DNA of 64,000 nt from Halioxenophilus sp033283405 (GTDB taxonomy: Bacteria > Pseudomonadota > Gammaproteobacteria > Pseudomonadales > Cellvibrionaceae). Positions 46,517 through 56,229 of this stretch are shown one piece after another. Each line of letters opens with the position of its first letter. Within the stretch, counting starts at the first letter, position 1. The translations under genes were made by a program, and so were the position numbers. The stretch spans positions 186,001 to 250,000 of the forward strand of contig NZ_JAWMQR010000003.1 of NCBI RefSeq assembly GCF_033283405.1, in the 5' to 3' direction. The notes under the pieces were generated by a model that had not been told where the DNA came from, searched no databases, and worked only from the letters and a program-made list of their open reading frames with translations.

Positions 46517-48118
46517 CTACTGCAGTATAAAATCTGCCACCCGCAAGCCGATCATCATGGCCGGACCATTGGTGTTACCCGATACCATCGTGGGCATCAC
46601 GGAAGTATCCGCCACTCTCAAACCTTCAACACCTCGCACCCGCAGCTGCGCGTCGACCACCGCCATCTCATCGTTACCCATTCGGGCTGTACCGGAAGAG
46701 TGGTAACAAGTACCACTAAACGAAAGGGCTTTCGCCAAAATCTCTTCGTCACTCTCCACCGCCGGGCCAGGTCGAACCTCTTCCACCACCCACTCTTTTA
46801 AAGCGGGCTGCGCTGCTAAACGTCGATTCCACCGATGTGCCGCAAGAAATTTTTGTCGATCTATTTCAGCGCTGAGATGATTCACATTGATATACAGGGA
46901 TTGTTCAGGATCGGCGGATTGAATACGTACCTCACCTTGACTCTCTGGGCGGGTGAAATAGGTAATAAAAGTGATACCGGGGAATTTGTCCAGGGCGATA
47001 TCGCCACCCTTACCACTTTCGCAAGCAGAAACAGACATTAAACCAAACTGCAGGTCGGCGTGATCCAGACTGGGATCGGATTTCGCAAACCCACCAATTT
47101 CGTGGGCGGCGTGCGACATCGGGCCGCTGTGCGAAAACTTATATTTAAGCAGGGACCAGATCGCCTGAATACCGCCCAGGCTTGAATTCTGGCTATGGCT
47201 TTTAACGTGCAATGTTAAATCGACATGGCGATGTTCGCGCAGATTTTGCCCGACGCCAGGCAAATGAGAGACCACAGGTATACCAAACTCATTCAACAAG
47301 GTTGCAGGGCCAATACCAGAGAGTTGTAATATTTTGGGCGTTTGAAAGGAACCCGCCGACAGTACGATCTCGTTGCTGGCGCGAATACTGCGCTCCCCGT
47401 CGCGATTGCGTATTTTAACGGCCACCGCCCGCGACTGATCGAACACGACTTTGACCACATCGGTTTCAGTGAGTATGTCGAAATTGGATCGATTTTTGGC
47501 TAACGACAAAAATGCTTTCGCGGCACTATATCGCTCCCCTTCATAACGAGTCGTAGTTTGGTAACCAAAGCCACCTTCACGCACGGCAGTAAGATCGTTA
47601 ACGTCATTGACTCGAGCGATTCCCATCTCCTGACCGGCAGTTAATATCGCTTCACACAGAGAGTCACCCGTTGAGTGTGTGGTGATACGCTGAGGGCCGT
47701 TGGCTCCTCGCCACGGCCCTGCGCCTTGATCGTGAGACTCTAACTCGACAAATTTAGGGCCCACCTGCTCCCAACCCCAACCATCACAACCATTAGCCTG
47801 CCAACCGTCGTAATCCATGGGCGCACCACGCATGTAAATCATGCCGTTCACGGAGCTGGAGCCTCCTAGAGTTCTACCTCGCACCCAGCGTTCGGAATAG
47901 CCCTGCACTCCGGTTAGCACCTCGTTTTCCCAAATGTATTTACTGCCAGGGTTCAGCAATAGGCCAATACCTCTCGGCATGTGAATAAACTGACTCTTGT
48001 CTTCAGGTCCACTCTCAATGAGTAACACGGAGTTATCTGGGTTTTCAGAGAGCTTATAAGCTGCAGCACAGCCGGCGGAACCAGCACCGACTACGATATA
48101 GGTATATTCATTTTTCAA
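46517..48118 (-). CDS. GMC-family FAD alcohol oxidoreductase
   Basis: A 533-residue glucose-methanol-choline flavoenzyme. FAD-binding VVGAGSAGCAAAYKLSENP is at the N-terminus; RTLGGSSSVNGMIYMRGAP follows; the C-terminal catalytic His/Asn region shows CYHSSGTARMG and VSGNTNGPAMMIG. It oxidises an alcohol to an aldehyde or ketone, passing electrons to the respiratory chain or oxygen. The frame starts with TTG at 48118 and has no clear ribosome site, which is unusual. First gene of the catabolic island, after the SnoaL-like gene in transcription order. Confidence 0.88.
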   Translation of the reverse strand: MKNEYTYIVVGAGSAGCAAAYKLSENPDNSVLLIESGPEDKSQFIHMPRGIGLLLNPGSKYIWENEVLTGVQGYSERWVRGRTLGGSSSVNGMIYMRGAPMDYDGWQANGCDGWGWEQVGPKFVELESHDQGAGPWRGANGPQRITTHSTGDSLCEAILTAGQEMGIARVNDVNDLTAVREGGFGYQTTTRYEGERYSAAKAFLSLAKNRSNFDILTETDVVKVVFDQSRAVAVKIRNRDGERSIRASNEIVLSAGSFQTPKILQLSGIGPATLLNEFGIPVVSHLPGVGQNLREHRHVDLTLHVKSHSQNSSLGGIQAIWSLLKYKFSHSGPMSHAAHEIGGFAKSDPSLDHADLQFGLMSVSACESGKGGDIALDKFPGITFITYFTRPESQGEVRIQSADPEQSLYINVNHLSAEIDRQKFLAAHRWNRRLAAQPALKEWVVEEVRPGPAVESDEEILAKALSFSGTCYHSSGTARMGNDEMAVVDAQLRVRGVEGLRVADTSVMPTMVSGNTNGPAMMIGLRVADFILQ

Positions 48119-48176
48119 GGGAGAGCACCACCAATTATTTTTATTAGAGAATTATCACGTTGATATGATGGGCAAT

Positions 48177-48575
48177 TTACGAAGTGCTAATCTGTTTTTG
48201 CAGCTTTACTCGTGTGTGACTAATTTTCCAGCCACTGGCTGTTCTCACCAGCGTACGGAAATACCAACCTTGATTTGAAAATTGTGGGTCATCACCGACA
48301 AAAATATAATTTTGAACGGTTTCGGCACTGTCACCAAGGAGCACTATTCTGGCGGCTCCGCCTAAGTGAACACCGTGCGGCGCCTGCGACAACATACCAC
48401 CAACAGCCGCCTTACCTTGTAGAATTTGCCTGAAAACTTCGTAGACGGTATCTTCAGTGAAGAGGTCGAGCCACTCTTCAAAAGCATTGACCTCAAGGCG
48501 TAAGCAGTATTCATCCAGAACTTCTCGAATCGCCAATTTGTCCGCTAAGGTTTGTACACTGGATTCAGACACCAT
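48177..48575 (-). CDS. SnoaL-like (NTF2-fold) small protein
   Basis: A 132-residue cone-fold protein: KLAIREVLDEYCLRLEVNAFEEWLDLF and a C-terminal WYFRTLVRTASGWKISHTRV, the alpha+beta barrel pattern of SnoaL-like/ring-hydroxylating small-subunit relatives. Such proteins act as isomerases, hydratases or binding proteins in catabolism. The ATG at 48575 has AGGAGAG upstream. It is probably in one transcript with the CoA-transferase and GMC genes. Confidence 0.8.
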   Translation of the reverse strand: MVSESSVQTLADKLAIREVLDEYCLRLEVNAFEEWLDLFTEDTVYEVFRQILQGKAAVGGMLSQAPHGVHLGGAARIVLLGDSAETVQNYIFVGDDPQFSNQGWYFRTLVRTASGWKISHTRVKLQKQISTS

Positions 48576-48671
48576 TACTCTCCTAAATCTTTTTAATTTT
48601 TAGCTTTATTGAAGATCGGATGCACATATAAAGCAACCTCCGCGACTTCATGGACTTTCCTATTGGAACGC

Positions 48672-49898
48672 TTAGGCTATCGCGCCCAACTCTTTCAGCG
48701 CCTCTATCTCCTCCCACGCCAGCCCCATCTCCATTAATACTATTTCGGTATGCTCAGATGCTTCCGGGGCACGCGTGTTGGCCACCGGTTCATGATTGAA
48801 CTGCACAGGGTTACGCACTAATTTTATTGGCTCACCACCATCACCGGCTTCCACCTCAAATAGCATGTCATTGGCCAGAGCCTGCTCATCCTGCCCCATA
48901 TCCAGCAGACTCTGAACCGGCGCCCATTGACCTGTGAAGGATTTTAAATGCTCACGCCAATAGTGAAAGGGCTGCTGGGCAAATAGCTCAACAATAATTG
49001 AGCTCGCCGCTTGCCAATTTTCCATTAAGCTCTTGGCGGTAGAGAAACGCGGATCATCGGCGTACTGAGGAGCCCCCAAGTGTTCAAACAGGCTGCGAAT
49101 ATGTGGCCCGGGTGTAAGAGTGCAGAGGTTGATAGTACCGCCATCGGCAGTAGTGAAATTACCTAAAAATGGATTACCCGGTGCGCTGCCGGACGATGGC
49201 ATGGAAGCAGATCCAACCCGGCCACTGTCGAGCGCCATGTCGATTGAAGTACCGGCTGCCCACCACGCGGTGCTTAACAATGAGACATCGATCTCCATAG
49301 CCTCGCCGGTTTTTTCGCGGTGAAACAGCGCCGCCGAAATGCCGCCCGCAATAAACATCCCACCAATAGAATCGCCAAACGCTGGGATCGACTGGCCTAA
49401 TGGACCGCCCAATTCGGGTGGGCTTAAGGCGTGAGCTATACCACTACGATTCCAAAAGGCAGTGCTGTCGAAGCCACCCACATCCCGTTCCGGCCCCTTA
49501 TCACCGTAAGCACTACCACGGGCGTAGATAATATTTGGGTTAGCAGCGCGGATATGCTCCAAGTCTATCTTAAGCTTTTGCCGCTGGTTCGGCAGGTAAT
49601 TGGTGAGAAACACATCCGCAGATTTCGCCAATTCATAAATTATCTTTACGCCTTCCGGTTTGGACACATCGACACCAACACTGCGCTTGCCTCGATTGGG
49701 GTGCTCGACAAAGGGGCTGCGTTTCGGGTTCACCTGCATTCCGCCCAGGTTGACAAACCCCCTTTGAGTATCGCCGCGTACTGGGTGTTCGATCTTTATG
49801 ACATCCGCCCCCCAATCCGCCAACACAGCGCCAGCTGCTGGCACATAGGTGAACTGAGCGACTTCCAGCACTTTGACACCTTTCATTACACGAGACAT
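48672..49898 (-). CDS. Class III (CaiB/BaiF-type) CoA-transferase
   Basis: A 408-residue family III CoA-transferase. Signatures: VLEVAQFTYVPAAGAVLADWGADVIKIEHP at the N-terminus (characteristic first block) and the catalytic aspartate in VGGFDSTAFWNRSG. It moves CoA from one acyl-CoA to a free acid, activating a pathway acid without ATP. The ATG at 49898 is preferred over a GTG at 49907 because AAGG is well placed. It is divergent from the aldehyde dehydrogenase gene. Confidence 0.9.
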   Translation of the reverse strand: MSRVMKGVKVLEVAQFTYVPAAGAVLADWGADVIKIEHPVRGDTQRGFVNLGGMQVNPKRSPFVEHPNRGKRSVGVDVSKPEGVKIIYELAKSADVFLTNYLPNQRQKLKIDLEHIRAANPNIIYARGSAYGDKGPERDVGGFDSTAFWNRSGIAHALSPPELGGPLGQSIPAFGDSIGGMFIAGGISAALFHREKTGEAMEIDVSLLSTAWWAAGTSIDMALDSGRVGSASMPSSGSAPGNPFLGNFTTADGGTINLCTLTPGPHIRSLFEHLGAPQYADDPRFSTAKSLMENWQAASSIIVELFAQQPFHYWREHLKSFTGQWAPVQSLLDMGQDEQALANDMLFEVEAGDGGEPIKLVRNPVQFNHEPVANTRAPEASEHTEIVLMEMGLAWEEIEALKELGAIA

Positions 49899-50295
49899 AG
49901 ATGACACCTTATTAATTATTATGATTCAGAAAACAAACTACTCAACCGCCTATTTACCCACCCAGGCGCCTACCAAATTGCTGATTAGTTTCGGAAAATC
50001 ACTTGATTATGGTAGGTTATGGCGAAGCCATATCCTAGCGCACTGTAAATCAAGCTACCTAATAACGTGTTATAGCCAACACACAGCCACACAATAACTG
50101 ATCTTGCGTTAGTTTTAATCATTGTACTACACTACCCTACTTTGGCAACCTATGTAGCTAGAACAGTAGTGTTAGCCCAATTTACATGGAGTATTGGTTG
50201 GTCTGTTTGGCCTAGAGTTAGTCACCGGTAGTCGGCTGCAGCCGGGCCCGACTGCAATCTTCCATAGTCAATAATAACGAATAGTGAGAACTGAG
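49899..50295. other. Divergent control region: CoA-transferase / aldehyde dehydrogenase
   Basis: No gene. It holds the shared motif copy at 50093-50112, a nearby ATAAC-gt-GTTAT inverted word (50062-50073), an imperfect inverted repeat around ATGGC-gaa-GCCAT near 50017, and CGGCTGCAGCCG at 50233-50244. All are candidate operators for the island. Confidence 0.55.
50093..50112 (+). promoter_or_regulatory. Island motif copy 1 (AATAACTGA-N6-GTTAG)
   Basis: AATAACTGATCTTGCGTTAG. Identical in its AATAACTGA and GTTAG words and in their spacing to the copy at 57170, and similar to the copy at 53766. It lies about 195 bases from the CoA-transferase start and 184 from the dehydrogenase start. Confidence 0.55.
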
Positions 50296-51765
50296 ATGGA
50301 ACCCCTACCTACTGCCAATCTATTTATTGAAGGCGTGTCACGGCCAGCACAGAACGGCAAACTCTTTGATAATATCAGCCCCTGGACCGGCGAAGTGGTC
50401 GGCCAGGCTGCAGAAGCCACCGCCGCCGATATCGAACATGCGATTAGCGCTGCCCGAAAAGCCTTCGATGAGACCGACTGGTCCCGCAATCACACAGCTC
50501 GACACCAGGCAGTGACCCGTTTTGTTGAACAGCTGGAACAGCACCGCGAGCAGTTAGTCACTATTGCACGGGTAGAAGTGGGAGCGGGTGTCGGCGCGGC
50601 TAACCTGTTTCAAGTTCAAGGTGCATTGGATGGAGCTAGGGATCTGGTCAACGCGTTTGCAAGTGTTACCTGGCAGGAGAGTCGTGGCGTTCGGGAATTT
50701 ATGGGCAGTAACACTGAACGCGTCGTCACCCGTGAAGCACTTGGTGTGGTTGGCGCAATTACCCCTTGGAACGTACCCCTTTATATAAATGTAGGCAAAG
50801 TCATCGCCGCTCTGCTTGCGGGTTGCACGGTTGTATTAAAGCCCGCTCCGGACACCCCTTTAATGGGGGCCATAATGGGAGAATTAGCCGCTCTAGCCGA
50901 GCTTCCAGCGGGAGTATTCAACGTAATCACCTCCTCCGATCCAGCCATGGCCGGTGAGATGTTAACGGCCGACCCGCGAGTTGACGTGATCTCTTTCACC
51001 GGCTCAACAGCCGTAGGTAGACGCATAATGGCGGCCGGTTCAGTCACACTAAAACGAGTATTCTTGGAGCTGGGCGGGAAATCCGCGCGTATTATTTTGG
51101 ATGATGCCGACGACTTTCCCATGGCTGTGATGAGCTCCATTGCCGTCTTTCACGCCGGCCAAGGCTGTGCACTACCAACGCGACTACTTGTACCCAAGAG
51201 CCGCTACCAAGAGGCCATAGAGTGCCTGTCACTTGCTTACCAAGGCTTTGAAGAGATGTGGGGAGATTTTGACAACCCCGAAAATATTATGGGGCCGGTC
51301 ATCTCCAAACGTCAGCAGGAAAGGGTGATGGGTTATATTCAATGTGGTCTTGATGAAGGCGCAAACCTGCTGCACGGCGGCAACAGACGTCCCGATAAAG
51401 GTACGGGCTTTTTTATTGAACCCACCTGTTTTATTGATGTAACCAATGATATGCGAATTGCCCAGGAGGAGATCTTTGGACCGGTACTGGTGGTCATCCC
51501 CTTTGAGGATGACGAAGATGCTATCCGAATAGCCAATGAGAGCATCTACGGTTTGGGCGGGTACGTGGTTTCAGGTGATTTGGAACGAGGTAAATATGTG
51601 GCCAATAGAATCCGCGCCGGTGCGATTTCGGTCAATGGCGGCATGTCTATCATTGGCGACCTGCCATTTGGCGGATTCAAACAGAGTGGCATGGGTCGCG
51701 AATGGGGCCCAGAGGGCATCTGCGAATTTACGGACCTTAAATCGATTGCCTGGTCAGTCGTATAA
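50296..51765 (+). CDS. NAD(P)-dependent aldehyde dehydrogenase
   Basis: A 489-residue ALDH-superfamily enzyme oxidising an aldehyde to an acid. NAD-site ITPWNVPLYINVGKV, the general-base glutamate in FLELGGKSARII, and the catalytic cysteine in HAGQGCALPTRLLV. The ATG at 50296 is chosen; a GTG 12 bases upstream is possible. It is followed by a strong terminator and diverges from the CoA-transferase gene. In context it would oxidise an aldehyde made by GMC or ADH enzymes. Confidence 0.92.
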   Translation: MEPLPTANLFIEGVSRPAQNGKLFDNISPWTGEVVGQAAEATAADIEHAISAARKAFDETDWSRNHTARHQAVTRFVEQLEQHREQLVTIARVEVGAGVGAANLFQVQGALDGARDLVNAFASVTWQESRGVREFMGSNTERVVTREALGVVGAITPWNVPLYINVGKVIAALLAGCTVVLKPAPDTPLMGAIMGELAALAELPAGVFNVITSSDPAMAGEMLTADPRVDVISFTGSTAVGRRIMAAGSVTLKRVFLELGGKSARIILDDADDFPMAVMSSIAVFHAGQGCALPTRLLVPKSRYQEAIECLSLAYQGFEEMWGDFDNPENIMGPVISKRQQERVMGYIQCGLDEGANLLHGGNRRPDKGTGFFIEPTCFIDVTNDMRIAQEEIFGPVLVVIPFEDDEDAIRIANESIYGLGGYVVSGDLERGKYVANRIRAGAISVNGGMSIIGDLPFGGFKQSGMGREWGPEGICEFTDLKSIAWSVV

Positions 51766-51788
51766 AACACTTGGCGAAACGATCTATA

Positions 51789-51817
51789 GAAGCCCGGGTG
51801 TAACCCGGGCTTCTTTT
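51789..51817 (+). terminator. Terminator after the aldehyde dehydrogenase gene
   Basis: GAAGCCCGGGT-gta-ACCCGGGCTTC followed by TTTT, an 11-bp perfect GC-rich stem with three-base loop. Confidence 0.88.
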
Positions 51818-51850
51818 GTAGTGCATTCGGTGGGCTACAGTAATTGCTCG

Positions 51851-53527
51851 TTATCTATTGGCATTTAGCAACGCATGCTTAGCGGCCACATAACCCCACA
51901 CGAAGGATGGCCCAACACTACTGCCCGCCCCCGGATAGGACCTTCCCATCACAGACGCAGTAGAAATACCAGTGGCATATAACCCGGGAATTACCTTACC
52001 CGATTCGTCCAATACCCGCGCATCGCTATCGGTAACAACTCCGCCATAGGTGCCAACATCCCCAGGATAAACTTCAACAGCGTAAAAAGGCCCCTGCGAG
52101 ATGCTCCCTAGTGACGCTGACGGCTGATGACAAGGGTCTCCCAGCCAGCGGTCGTAAGCCCGGGCACCACGATTAAAATCCTCATCGTGGTTGTTGGCAA
52201 CAAAGCCATTAAACCGGTTCACGGTCGCACTCAGCACACCTGGCTCTATAGCCAATAAATCCGCTAACTGCTCAATTGAGTCGGCTTTCTTTAGGTAACC
52301 ACTCTCTAACCAATTCGCTGGCTTTTTGGCTCCGGGCATGGTTCCGGCAAACATATACTTAGTAATGTATTGGCTATCGAAAATAGCCCAACTGGGTACC
52401 GCAGGGTAGGTTTTATGGCGTTCAAGCATACCTCGGCAATACGCCATATAGGAGCCACCTTCATTCATGTAACGAACGCCGGTCTGGTCAACCAAAATAG
52501 CATGCGGTGCGGCAGTAACAGCCTGCATGGCTGGCTTAACTGGGTTATCTTCACAACCGGGCGGAATAGTCGTTTGATAGCCAACAAAGGCATCCATTTG
52601 TGCTACGGCAGCCCCCTGTTTGATCATCTCTTGGATCATTTCACCAGTATCGGTTTCGATGGTGTTGGTCCATTTTGCTGAGGTTCCCGGTTGAAAACGA
52701 TCACGCATGGCCTGGTTATGCGAGAAACCACCGGCGTTGATCAGCACGCCTAAGCGGGCGCCAACTCTTTTCGTCTTGCCCCCCTCCTGGGTTACTACAC
52801 CAGTGACCGCACCATCTTCGACAATCAACTCCGATACGGGAGAGTTCAAACGAATCTCCACTCCCACCTGCAGTGCTGCTTTCAACATTCGGCCTTGCAG
52901 GGCAGCACCACAGGCAACCGGCTTTTTACCGCGAAGTTTGGCTCCAAGGTTGTAAAGCACGGTTTTTAACATGATGAATTTCGAACGCCAAGACTGCTTA
53001 AAGTTGGGAATCATCAGCAGTTCATCGAGCGGCCCCGCCAGAGGCGCAAAACTGGGTCGCAACTTGTTTGCCCACTCACCCAACTCATTACAATCAAACA
53101 CCTTGGCAACCACTGTTCGGCCAGCCTCACTGCCGCCGGGAAGTTCATCGTAATAATCCGGCCAGTAGGCAACCCGGGTAAGCTCAACACCCTGCTTAAC
53201 CAGGAAATCAACCATGGCTGGCGCCTGTTCAAGGTAGGTGTTGCGGCGAGCTTTTGTTGCACCCGGCTGGTCGTCGAAGTCGCCTACCACTTGATCCAGA
53301 TAAGTGGAGGCCTTTTCAAAGCTGTCGGCAATACCATCGCGATGCATGAACTGATTGTTGGGAATCCACATCACACCTCCCGAGCGGGCAGTGGTGCCAC
53401 CAACCAGGTTGGACTTTTCCAGGATTAAAATATCCTTGTCACTGTTGCGCATAACCAGGCCTGCACACATGGAACCGCCGCCACAACCGACAACGACGAA
53501 ATCACGCGTTTCATCAAAACTATTCAT
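51851..53527 (-). CDS. FAD-dependent dehydrogenase of the 3-ketosteroid delta1-dehydrogenase type
   Basis: A 558-residue flavoprotein. N-terminal FAD fold FVVVGCGGGSMCAGLVM; then GGTTARSGGVMWIPNN. The C-terminal block PFYAVEVYPGDVGTYGG and SVMGRSYPGAGSSVGP align with the catalytic tyrosine/glycine segment and FAD-binding end of KstD enzymes. These introduce a double bond next to a ring ketone. A cyclic ketone substrate is therefore suggested, steroid or terpenoid. The start is the ATG at 53527; the frame open to 53563 lacks a better signal. Confidence 0.87.
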   Translation of the reverse strand: MNSFDETRDFVVVGCGGGSMCAGLVMRNSDKDILILEKSNLVGGTTARSGGVMWIPNNQFMHRDGIADSFEKASTYLDQVVGDFDDQPGATKARRNTYLEQAPAMVDFLVKQGVELTRVAYWPDYYDELPGGSEAGRTVVAKVFDCNELGEWANKLRPSFAPLAGPLDELLMIPNFKQSWRSKFIMLKTVLYNLGAKLRGKKPVACGAALQGRMLKAALQVGVEIRLNSPVSELIVEDGAVTGVVTQEGGKTKRVGARLGVLINAGGFSHNQAMRDRFQPGTSAKWTNTIETDTGEMIQEMIKQGAAVAQMDAFVGYQTTIPPGCEDNPVKPAMQAVTAAPHAILVDQTGVRYMNEGGSYMAYCRGMLERHKTYPAVPSWAIFDSQYITKYMFAGTMPGAKKPANWLESGYLKKADSIEQLADLLAIEPGVLSATVNRFNGFVANNHDEDFNRGARAYDRWLGDPCHQPSASLGSISQGPFYAVEVYPGDVGTYGGVVTDSDARVLDESGKVIPGLYATGISTASVMGRSYPGAGSSVGPSFVWGYVAAKHALLNANR

Positions 53528-53873
53528 TATTATTATCTCTAAGCCTTCGAGACAGGCTGCCAATGATTTATGAGGAGATTAGGGCAACGCTACTAGCGCC
53601 TGACACCTATTGTATGTAAATTCGGCGCATCGCGTCTCAGGCCCCACACACGAATAGAGCGAAGCCCGCATAAGAGCGCTTGCGAGAATCGATTTTGATT
53701 AACAGCGAGCCTCTGTTGAATTCAGTCGCCAGTCAAATAAATCAACCTGTTTTTACTTTATCTTTAATAACTGACGGTTTATTATTTATCCAGGTTCGGC
53801 TTAAGTCAATCCGCACTTACATCAGAAATTGTTTGCAACCAATAATAAATATTGCATCTGCCAGGTATGCACC
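53528..53873. other. Divergent control region: KstD-like / SMP-30
   Basis: No gene. It contains the second copy of the shared island motif at 53766-53785. The rest is AT-rich on the right side, and no hairpin stands out. Confidence 0.55.
53766..53785 (+). promoter_or_regulatory. Island motif copy 2 (AATAACTGA-N6-ATTAT)
   Basis: AATAACTGACGGTTTATTAT. It shares AATAACTGACG with the copy at 57170 and the TTA word at equal spacing with both other copies. It lies 89 bases upstream of the SMP-30 start and 239 from the KstD-like start. Confidence 0.5.
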
Positions 53874-54755
53874 ATGACCTCATCACCACGCTTTCAATGC
53901 GCACTCGCTGCCGAAAACCACTTAGGCGAAACCCCACTCTGGTCAAGCGAGGAGCAAGCGCTCTATTGGGTTAATTGCGAGCAACCTCCGCAAATACACC
54001 GCTGGCAACCAGATACTGGTGAACATAAAGTATGGCCAATGCCAGCGAGAGTAGGTGGCATTGTGCTTAAACCCAAAGGGGCGCTCCTGGTGGTACTTGC
54101 CGACGGGCTATACGACTTTGACCCTGGCACAGAAAAGCTGAGCCTACGTGTAAAGTCACCGCTACCCGACTATGTGAAGCTGCACGAATGCCAAACAGAC
54201 CGCCAGGGTCGGCTCTGGGTTGGAGCCTATGACCACCATTTTTCACCAAGCAATCGTGATGCAAAAGGTGGCTCCATTTTTAGACTGGATGGCGACCAGC
54301 TCACACCAGTGATTAACAACATTAGTGTGGCAAACGCCATGGCATTTAGCCCCGACGGTAAAACGCTTTATATTTCGGATTCCCCCACCCGTAGAGTCGA
54401 CACTTACGATCTGGATCCGGATACCGGTAATCTAAGCAATCCGAAACAATTTCTACAGTTACATGACGGCGAAGGTTTTGTTGACGGCGCCACGGTAGAT
54501 GCTGAAGGCGGCTTCTGGCTGGCCGCGGTGGGCGCAGGTACCCTACGAAGGTACCTAGCCAATGGTCAGTTGGATCGCGTAGTGGAATTGCCGGTCTGCA
54601 ACCCGACTAAACCAGCGTTTGGCGGGCCCCAAATGTCAACCCTGTTTGTTACGACCACCCGCTTACCGATAGGTAAAAACAGCGAGGCCAACGGTGGTTT
54701 ATATGCCCTGGATATGGACACCTGTGGTGTGCAGGAATCCGAATTCAAAGGTTAA
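53874..54755 (+). CDS. SMP-30/gluconolactonase-family lactonase
   Basis: A 293-residue six-bladed beta-propeller hydrolase. Metal ligands: glutamate in HLGETPLW, asparagine in VANAMAFSPDGKTLYISDS, aspartate in FVDGATVDAEGGFWLA. Family enzymes open sugar or other lactones with a divalent metal. The ATG at 53874 has AGGT upstream and starts the conserved fold at once. The stop overlaps that of the converging FAD-oxidase gene. Here it may hydrolyse a lactone arising from ring oxygenation. Confidence 0.88.
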   Translation: MTSSPRFQCALAAENHLGETPLWSSEEQALYWVNCEQPPQIHRWQPDTGEHKVWPMPARVGGIVLKPKGALLVVLADGLYDFDPGTEKLSLRVKSPLPDYVKLHECQTDRQGRLWVGAYDHHFSPSNRDAKGGSIFRLDGDQLTPVINNISVANAMAFSPDGKTLYISDSPTRRVDTYDLDPDTGNLSNPKQFLQLHDGEGFVDGATVDAEGGFWLAAVGAGTLRRYLANGQLDRVVELPVCNPTKPAFGGPQMSTLFVTTTRLPIGKNSEANGGLYALDMDTCGVQESEFKG

Positions 54756-56143
54756 CTGGGGATTAATTTACCTGGGTTTAAGATATTTTTCGGGTCCAGT
54801 GCCGACTTGATAGTACGCATTAATGCTATCTCCTCTTGGCTTCTGGTCATGGTTAAATACGGAGCTCGCGATAAGCCCACTCCGTGCTCAGCCGAAATAG
54901 AGCCCCCCACATCGGCCACCGCCTCGTAGATAGCCATATCCAAGGTATGGGCAATCTGATCATTTAACTCGCCAACACTCACTACTGCGTGCAGATTACC
55001 GTCACCCACATGGCCGTAAAATATCACCTCTACGTTGGGGTAGTGTGCGATTAGATTCGCGCGAGCGGCCGCCACAAAGGAGGGCATATCCGCCTGCCCC
55101 ATACTCACATCGTAACTTCGAAACGGCCGCATAGGCGCAATCCCATGCTGCATCTCCTCTCGAATATTCCACAAAGCCTGGCGCTCACGCTCTGACTGTG
55201 CCAATACTGCATCAGCAACCAGCCCCATTTCCAGTAGGTGCGTCAACACTCGTTCAAACTGCTCTGCATCGGCATGTTCGTCCCCACCCATGGCTTCAAT
55301 TAAGGCATAGTAAGTGTGACCCAGCGGCAGAGGTTTGGCCCCCGCATCTACTTGTGACTCACTCATACGTCGATAAAAGTCCTCCCACATTAATTCGAAG
55401 GAAGAGAGTCTGCCCGAAAGCGTACGGCCAAGCTCACGGAGTACTGCCATGCAGTTGTCAAAATCATCCATGGCCAGGAGCGCTGTTTGAGTGGTAGTAG
55501 GTAATGGTCGTAAGCGCACTACCGCTTTGGTAACAATACCCAGCGTACCTTCACTGCCAATAAGCAGTTGTTTCCAGTTATAGCCAGCATTATCTTTTAA
55601 CATTTTGGTCAATGATGAGACGACCGTGCCATCCGCCAGAACCGCTTCCAGACCCAAAACCATGTCACGCATCATACCCCAGCGCAGCACACGATTACCG
55701 CCGGCATTGGTGCCAATAACACCACCTATGGTTGCCGAACCACGCGCGCCCAGATCCAACGGCAGCAGCAACTGATGCTCTTCCGCCGCCTCGCTTGCCA
55801 ACTGTAGTATGCAACCGGCCTCCACAGTCATGGTCATGGCATCCTGGTCAATCTCTAAAACTTGGTTCATACGCTCTAGCGATAAACCAAGCCCGCCATT
55901 CGCAGGCACCGCCGCACCGCAGGTACCAGTTTGGCCACCAATAACCGTGACCGCAAGCTCATGCTTATTGGCACACGCCAGTATGGCAGCGACCTGCTCA
56001 GTGCTCACAGGTTTAAGCAAAAAAGTCGGGTTACCACTGTATTTTTTTGTAATATCCAGCCGATACTTCTCTTCGATAGCTGAATTTTCAAAGAGGTATT
56101 TCTCACCGACTATGGCTACCAGTTCTGCTTTGAGATTGCTCAT
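54752..56143 (-). CDS. FAD-linked 2-hydroxyacid dehydrogenase (GlcD/D-lactate dehydrogenase type)
   Basis: A 463-residue flavoprotein of the VAO/PCMH fold. FAD-binding VTVIGGQTGTCGAAVP and GARGSATIGGVIGTNAGG in the first half; the C-terminal FAD-oxidase domain carries FYGHVGDGNLH and SAEHGVGLSRAPYL, the metal and substrate histidines. It oxidises D-2-hydroxyacids such as D-lactate or 2-hydroxyglutarate to the keto acid. Together with the aldolase gene upstream on the same strand, it may process short products of ring cleavage. Confidence 0.9.
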   Translation of the reverse strand: MSNLKAELVAIVGEKYLFENSAIEEKYRLDITKKYSGNPTFLLKPVSTEQVAAILACANKHELAVTVIGGQTGTCGAAVPANGGLGLSLERMNQVLEIDQDAMTMTVEAGCILQLASEAAEEHQLLLPLDLGARGSATIGGVIGTNAGGNRVLRWGMMRDMVLGLEAVLADGTVVSSLTKMLKDNAGYNWKQLLIGSEGTLGIVTKAVVRLRPLPTTTQTALLAMDDFDNCMAVLRELGRTLSGRLSSFELMWEDFYRRMSESQVDAGAKPLPLGHTYYALIEAMGGDEHADAEQFERVLTHLLEMGLVADAVLAQSERERQALWNIREEMQHGIAPMRPFRSYDVSMGQADMPSFVAAARANLIAHYPNVEVIFYGHVGDGNLHAVVSVGELNDQIAHTLDMAIYEAVADVGGSISAEHGVGLSRAPYLTMTRSQEEIALMRTIKSALDPKNILNPGKLIPS

Positions 56144-56229
56144 TTAAAGTTCCGGAAATACTTTATTTTTATGTTATTACCAGGGAGTGGATTTACGTTC
56201 AAACCACCTCATCCATTATGGTATAACCC

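Noticed and set aside
53528..53563. Start of the KstD-like gene at 53563
   Set aside because: The ATG at 53527 begins the conserved FAD-binding N-terminus; the 12 extra residues have no support.
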